Shown here one piece after another: positions 58,166 through 64,000 of a DNA stretch of 64,000 nucleotides. Within the stretch, counting starts at the first letter, position 1. Every line of letters begins with the position of its first letter. The notes under the pieces are model-generated. The model had not been told where the DNA came from. It saw only the letters and a program-made list of their open reading frames with translations, and did not search any database. The stretch lies in NCBI RefSeq assembly GCF_018135625.1, contig NZ_CP073078.1:186001-250000 (forward strand), read 5' to 3'. Position numbers and translations under genes: made by a program. The DNA comes from Phenylobacterium montanum (GTDB taxonomy: Bacteria > Pseudomonadota > Alphaproteobacteria > Caulobacterales > Caulobacteraceae).

Positions 58166-58642
58166 ATGCTTCTCAACATCCTGCTCGGCGTCATCATCGT
58201 GGTCTGCGTCGCCCTGGTGGCGCTGGTCCTTTTGCAGCGCTCGGAAGGCGGGGCGCTGGGCATGAGCGGCGGCGGACCGGGCGCGTTCATGACCGCTCGC
58301 GGCACCGGGGACTTCCTGACCCGCACTACCTGGATTCTGGGGCTCACCTTCTTTGGCCTGTGCATGGCCATGACCCTGATCTCCGGCCACAACCGCGCCC
58401 ACTCCTCGGTGGTCGACCGACTGAAGCTGCAGGCCAATCCGAGCACGCTGAACCAGCCGGCCGCTCCGGCCCAGCCCGCGCAGTCGGCGCCGCCTGTCGG
58501 CGGCTTCACCGCGCCGTCGGCTCCGGCCGCAGCGCCCGCGGCTCCGCCGCCGGCCCAGACCAGCCCGCTGAACCCGTTCGGCCCCAACACCGTCGTCACC
58601 CCAGCGGGCAAGGCCGAGCCGGCCAAGAAGCCCGCCCAGTAA
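58166..58642 (+). CDS. secG: Preprotein translocase subunit SecG
   Basis: SecG assists SecYEG-driven protein export. The 158-residue protein has two membrane helices (about residues 2-20 and 52-72) joined by the conserved loop LQRSEGGALGMSGGGPGAF. The C-terminal half (about 90-158) is a Pro/Ala/Gln-rich tail much longer than in enteric SecG, as is common in alphaproteobacteria. The start is an ATG at 58166. The next 87 bases lead into pyrG. Confidence 0.93.
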   Translation: MLLNILLGVIIVVCVALVALVLLQRSEGGALGMSGGGPGAFMTARGTGDFLTRTTWILGLTFFGLCMAMTLISGHNRAHSSVVDRLKLQANPSTLNQPAAPAQPAQSAPPVGGFTAPSAPAAAPAAPPPAQTSPLNPFGPNTVVTPAGKAEPAKKPAQ

Positions 58643-58723
58643 CCTGGTCAGTACATCGCTGTGAAAATTCATCGCACCCCAGGCGAAGGCCTGAGTCATG
58701 CCCGCGAATCAGGGGTAATCTGA

Positions 58724-60379
<1,656 letters not shown>

Positions 60380-60425
60380 GTCGCCGGTACGGGTTGGATT
60401 AGCATCCCGCGCGGGAGGCTCGCCC

Positions 60426-60761
60426 ATGTCCACCCGTGAGGACGCCCGCCGCATCGCGCTCGGACTGCCCGAGGCCTATGAGGACACGCATCGCCGCGCG
60501 CCGTCCTTTCGCGTCGACAAGCGCATATTCTGCATGTTCCCGCGCGAGACCGCGCACATCACCCTCAAGCTCGAGCGCGAGGACCAGCTGAACATGATCG
60601 AGGGGCATCCCGAGGCGGTCGGGCCGGCCCGGCTCTATGCGCACCACGGCTGGACCTATGTCTGGACCGAGCAGGCGGACGAGGCGCTGCTGGGCGATCT
60701 GCTGCGCCTGGCCTGGACCCACGTTGCGCCGAGGCGCCTGGTGCGGAGAGCTCAGCCATGA
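60426..60761 (+). CDS. MmcQ/YjbR family protein, first of a tandem pair
   Basis: The 111-residue protein has the family layout: ARRIALGLPEAYEDTHRRAPSFRVDKRIFCMF at the N-terminus (here spanning about residues 7-38), a central LKLEREDQ and a C-terminal VAPRRLVRR. MmcQ/YjbR proteins have a CyaY-like fold and may bind DNA; their biological role is unsettled. Its stop overlaps the ATG of a second copy, so the pair is translated together. Confidence 0.82.
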   Translation: MSTREDARRIALGLPEAYEDTHRRAPSFRVDKRIFCMFPRETAHITLKLEREDQLNMIEGHPEAVGPARLYAHHGWTYVWTEQADEALLGDLLRLAWTHVAPRRLVRRAQP

Positions 60762-61096
60762 CCGAGGACGACATCCGCCGCATCGCCCTGGCCCAGCCGC
60801 AGGCGGAGGAGGCCGACCATCACGGCATGCCCTCGTTCCGGGTTTGCGGGAAGATCTTCTGCACGCTGCACCAGGATCGCCCCCGGGCCATGGTCAAGCT
60901 GGATGCGGAGGACCAGGCCAATCTGGCCGCCGGCCACCCTGGCGTGATCGAGCCGGTCCCCGGCTATTGGGGCCGCAAGGGTTCGACCTTCGTCTGGCAT
61001 GAAAAGGTCGATATGGACTTGATGCGGACGCTGATCGAAATGGCCTGGCGCAACGTTGCGCCGGCCAAGCTGAGGACGGCTCCGCGCGGGCCTTGA
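60758..61096 (+). CDS. MmcQ/YjbR family protein, second of a tandem pair
   Basis: The 112-residue paralogue has the same order of motifs as the gene before it: IRRIALAQPQAEEADHHGMP, then SFRVCGKIFCTL, VKLDAEDQANL and a C-terminal NVAPAKLR. Only part of the sequence is identical, so the duplication is not recent. It has a good coupled start (ATGA). A heterodimer of the two products is possible but not shown. Confidence 0.82.
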   Translation: MTEDDIRRIALAQPQAEEADHHGMPSFRVCGKIFCTLHQDRPRAMVKLDAEDQANLAAGHPGVIEPVPGYWGRKGSTFVWHEKVDMDLMRTLIEMAWRNVAPAKLRTAPRGP

Positions 61097-61121
61097 ATCC
61101 TTGGGCGGTTTGAGGCATACA
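61093..61121 (+). promoter_or_regulatory. Possible rpmF promoter
   Basis: TTGAAT (61093-61098, overlapping the upstream stop codon) and CATACA (61116-61121) are 17 bases apart. The elements match the general sigma-70 pattern moderately. A transcript from here would have a leader of about 68 bases before the rpmF ATG. Confidence 0.35.
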
Positions 61122-61195
61122 CCCGCGCTCACGTCGGCGGCCTAGGCGTTCACCCGGGCCGCCGTCTCCATTTTCATGCCGGTGGGATCTCTCCG

Positions 61196-61378
61196 ATGGC
61201 CGTTCCTAAACGCAAAGTCTCTCCCTCGCGCGCCGGCATGCGCCGCTCGCACCACGCCCTGGGCGCCAATTCCTATATCGAAGACAAGGAAACCGGCGAA
61301 CTGCGTCGTCCGCACCACGTCGACCTGAAGACCGGCATGTACAAGGGCCGCCAGGTTCTGACGCAAAAGGAAGACTGA
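61196..61378 (+). CDS. rpmF: Ribosomal protein L32
   Basis: The 60-residue protein begins [20 protein letters not shown], the diagnostic start of bL32, and continues with [20 protein letters not shown]. The zinc-ribbon cysteines found in some L32 proteins are absent, so this is the zinc-independent form, as in other alphaproteobacteria. It is encoded alone here, not next to plsX or fabH. A terminator-like stem follows 14 bases after the stop. Confidence 0.97.
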   Translation: MAVPKRKVSPSRAGMRRSHHALGANSYIEDKETGELRRPHHVDLKTGMYKGRQVLTQKED

Positions 61379-61391
61379 GGTCTTCGCAAGA

Positions 61392-61418
61392 CCCTTCCCC
61401 CTTCGATCGGGGGAAGGG
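61392..61418 (+). terminator. Terminator hairpin between rpmF and the enoyl-CoA hydratase
   Basis: CCCTTCCCCC (61392-61401) and GGGGGAAGGG (61409-61418) form a perfect ten-pair stem with a seven-base loop, followed by CTTTCG. A smaller stem, GGTCTT/AAGACC, lies just before it. The genes converge here, so the stem may stop both transcripts, although the T-run is weak. Confidence 0.65.
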
Positions 61419-61430
61419 CTTTCGCGCCGC

Positions 61431-63615
<2,185 letters not shown>

Positions 63616-63623
63616 TCGGAAGC

Positions 63624-63650
63624 GGGCGCTGGGCTACTGTCCCAGCGCCC
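63624..63650. terminator. Hairpin between convergent eno and racemase genes
   Basis: GGGCGCTGGG (63624-63633) and CCCAGCGCCC (63641-63650) form a perfect ten-pair stem with the loop CTACTGT. It starts nine bases after the eno stop, and the racemase stop codon lies in the loop. Neither side has a long T-run, so termination strength is uncertain; it may serve both strands. Confidence 0.6.
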
Positions 63651-64000
63651 AGTCCACCGCCGCCAGGGCGTGCAGGGTGGTGGTGTCGAAGAGGGGGACC
63701 GTGCTGTCCTCCGGCTTCACCAGCAGCATGATCTCGGTGCAGCCCAGGATCACCGCCTGGGCGCCGCGCTGGACCAGCCGGGCGATCACCTCGCGATAGA
63801 GCGCGCGCGAGTCCTCGCGGACGATCCCGGCGATCAGCTCATGATAGATGACCCGATGGACGACCGCCCGGTCGTCGTCATCAGGGACCAGCACCTCAAG
63901 CCCGTGCTCTCTTGCCAGCCGGCCCTTGTAGAAGTCCTGCTCCATGGTGAAGGCGGTGCCCAGAAGGCCGACGCGGGTCAGGCCGGCGGCCCGGATCGCC
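63634..64000 (-). CDS. Aspartate/glutamate racemase family protein, 5' end outside window
   Basis: The visible C-terminal 121 residues contain VGLLGTAFTMEQDFYKGRL and the catalytic cysteine motif AVILGCTEIMLLV, typical of Asp/Glu racemases (cofactor-independent, two-cysteine mechanism). The frame remains open to the window edge, so an internal ATG at 63945 is not the true start. The first catalytic cysteine lies outside the window. It may make D-aspartate or act on another amino acid; specificity is not predictable. Confidence 0.88.
   Translation of the reverse strand, partial: AIRAAGLTRVGLLGTAFTMEQDFYKGRLAREHGLEVLVPDDDDRAVVHRVIYHELIAGIVREDSRALYREVIARLVQRGAQAVILGCTEIMLLVKPEDSTVPLFDTTTLHALAAVDWALGQ

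Overview
The window is about 64 kb of high-GC, densely coded chromosomal DNA. It looks like an alphaproteobacterium of the Caulobacterales (Caulobacter/Phenylobacterium type). The evidence is a 14-gene nuo operon running into birA-coaX-rnj, the uppS-cdsA-dxr-rseP-bamA-ompH-lpxD-fabZ-lpxA-lpxI-lpxB envelope cluster with LpxI rather than LpxH, a LexA operator of the alphaproteobacterial GTTC-N7-GTTC type, and promoters close to the Caulobacter housekeeping consensus. The genus is an inference. Nearly everything is core chromosome: I see no phage, insertion sequence, integron, toxin-antitoxin pair, defence system or CRISPR array.

Layout. 1-4159: surface-glycan genes (a GT87-type membrane transferase cut by the window edge, a GT2 transferase, a SAM methyltransferase and a GT4 transferase). 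4205-4462: tRNA-Asp (minus) and the nuo operon (plus) diverge from a shared promoter region. 4463-21568: nuoA-N for respiratory complex I. The order is interrupted by an inverted-repeat element between nuoD and nuoE, and by two small membrane-protein genes and a flavin hydroxylase between nuoE and nuoF. 21568-24790: birA, coaX and rnj, each overlapping its neighbour. 24983-25257: a cold-shock protein gene with a leader hairpin and a strong terminator.

25380-38431: one long envelope and translation cluster. pyrH and frr come first, then uppS and cdsA (lipid carrier and phospholipid precursors), dxr (isoprenoids), rseP and bamA (site-2 protease and outer-membrane assembly), ompH (chaperone) and the lipid A genes. 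These genes together supply the outer membrane. 38531-43360: accessory genes (metallo-beta-lactamase/rhodanese fusion, methyltransferase, membrane proteins, a secreted cupin, small unknowns, a PPC-domain protein), including two dispersed-repeat-like palindromes and a short stretch of visibly lower GC near 42.6-42.85 kb.

43566-56633: mostly minus-strand genes: gltA, gltX, (comEC on plus), lexA with its SOS operator, an unknown gene, trpC-trpD-trpG, (a small plus-strand membrane gene), trpE and ppiD. 56804-64000: tpiA, a GNAT acetyltransferase, secG, pyrG, two tandem MmcQ/YjbR genes, rpmF, an enoyl-CoA hydratase, eno and a partial aspartate/glutamate racemase. No gene-free stretch exceeds 300 bases; the longest gaps (about 190-205 bases) are described in the entries beside them.

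I did not find a convincing undescribed system. The points most worth checking are the genes and repeat inside the nuo operon, the His-rich loop in NuoL, the perfect hairpin before the cold-shock gene, the racemase stop codon lying in the eno hairpin loop, and the unknown gene between trpC and lexA. Start codons were chosen by reading-frame overlap, Shine-Dalgarno-like sequence and family N-termini; doubtful ones are stated.
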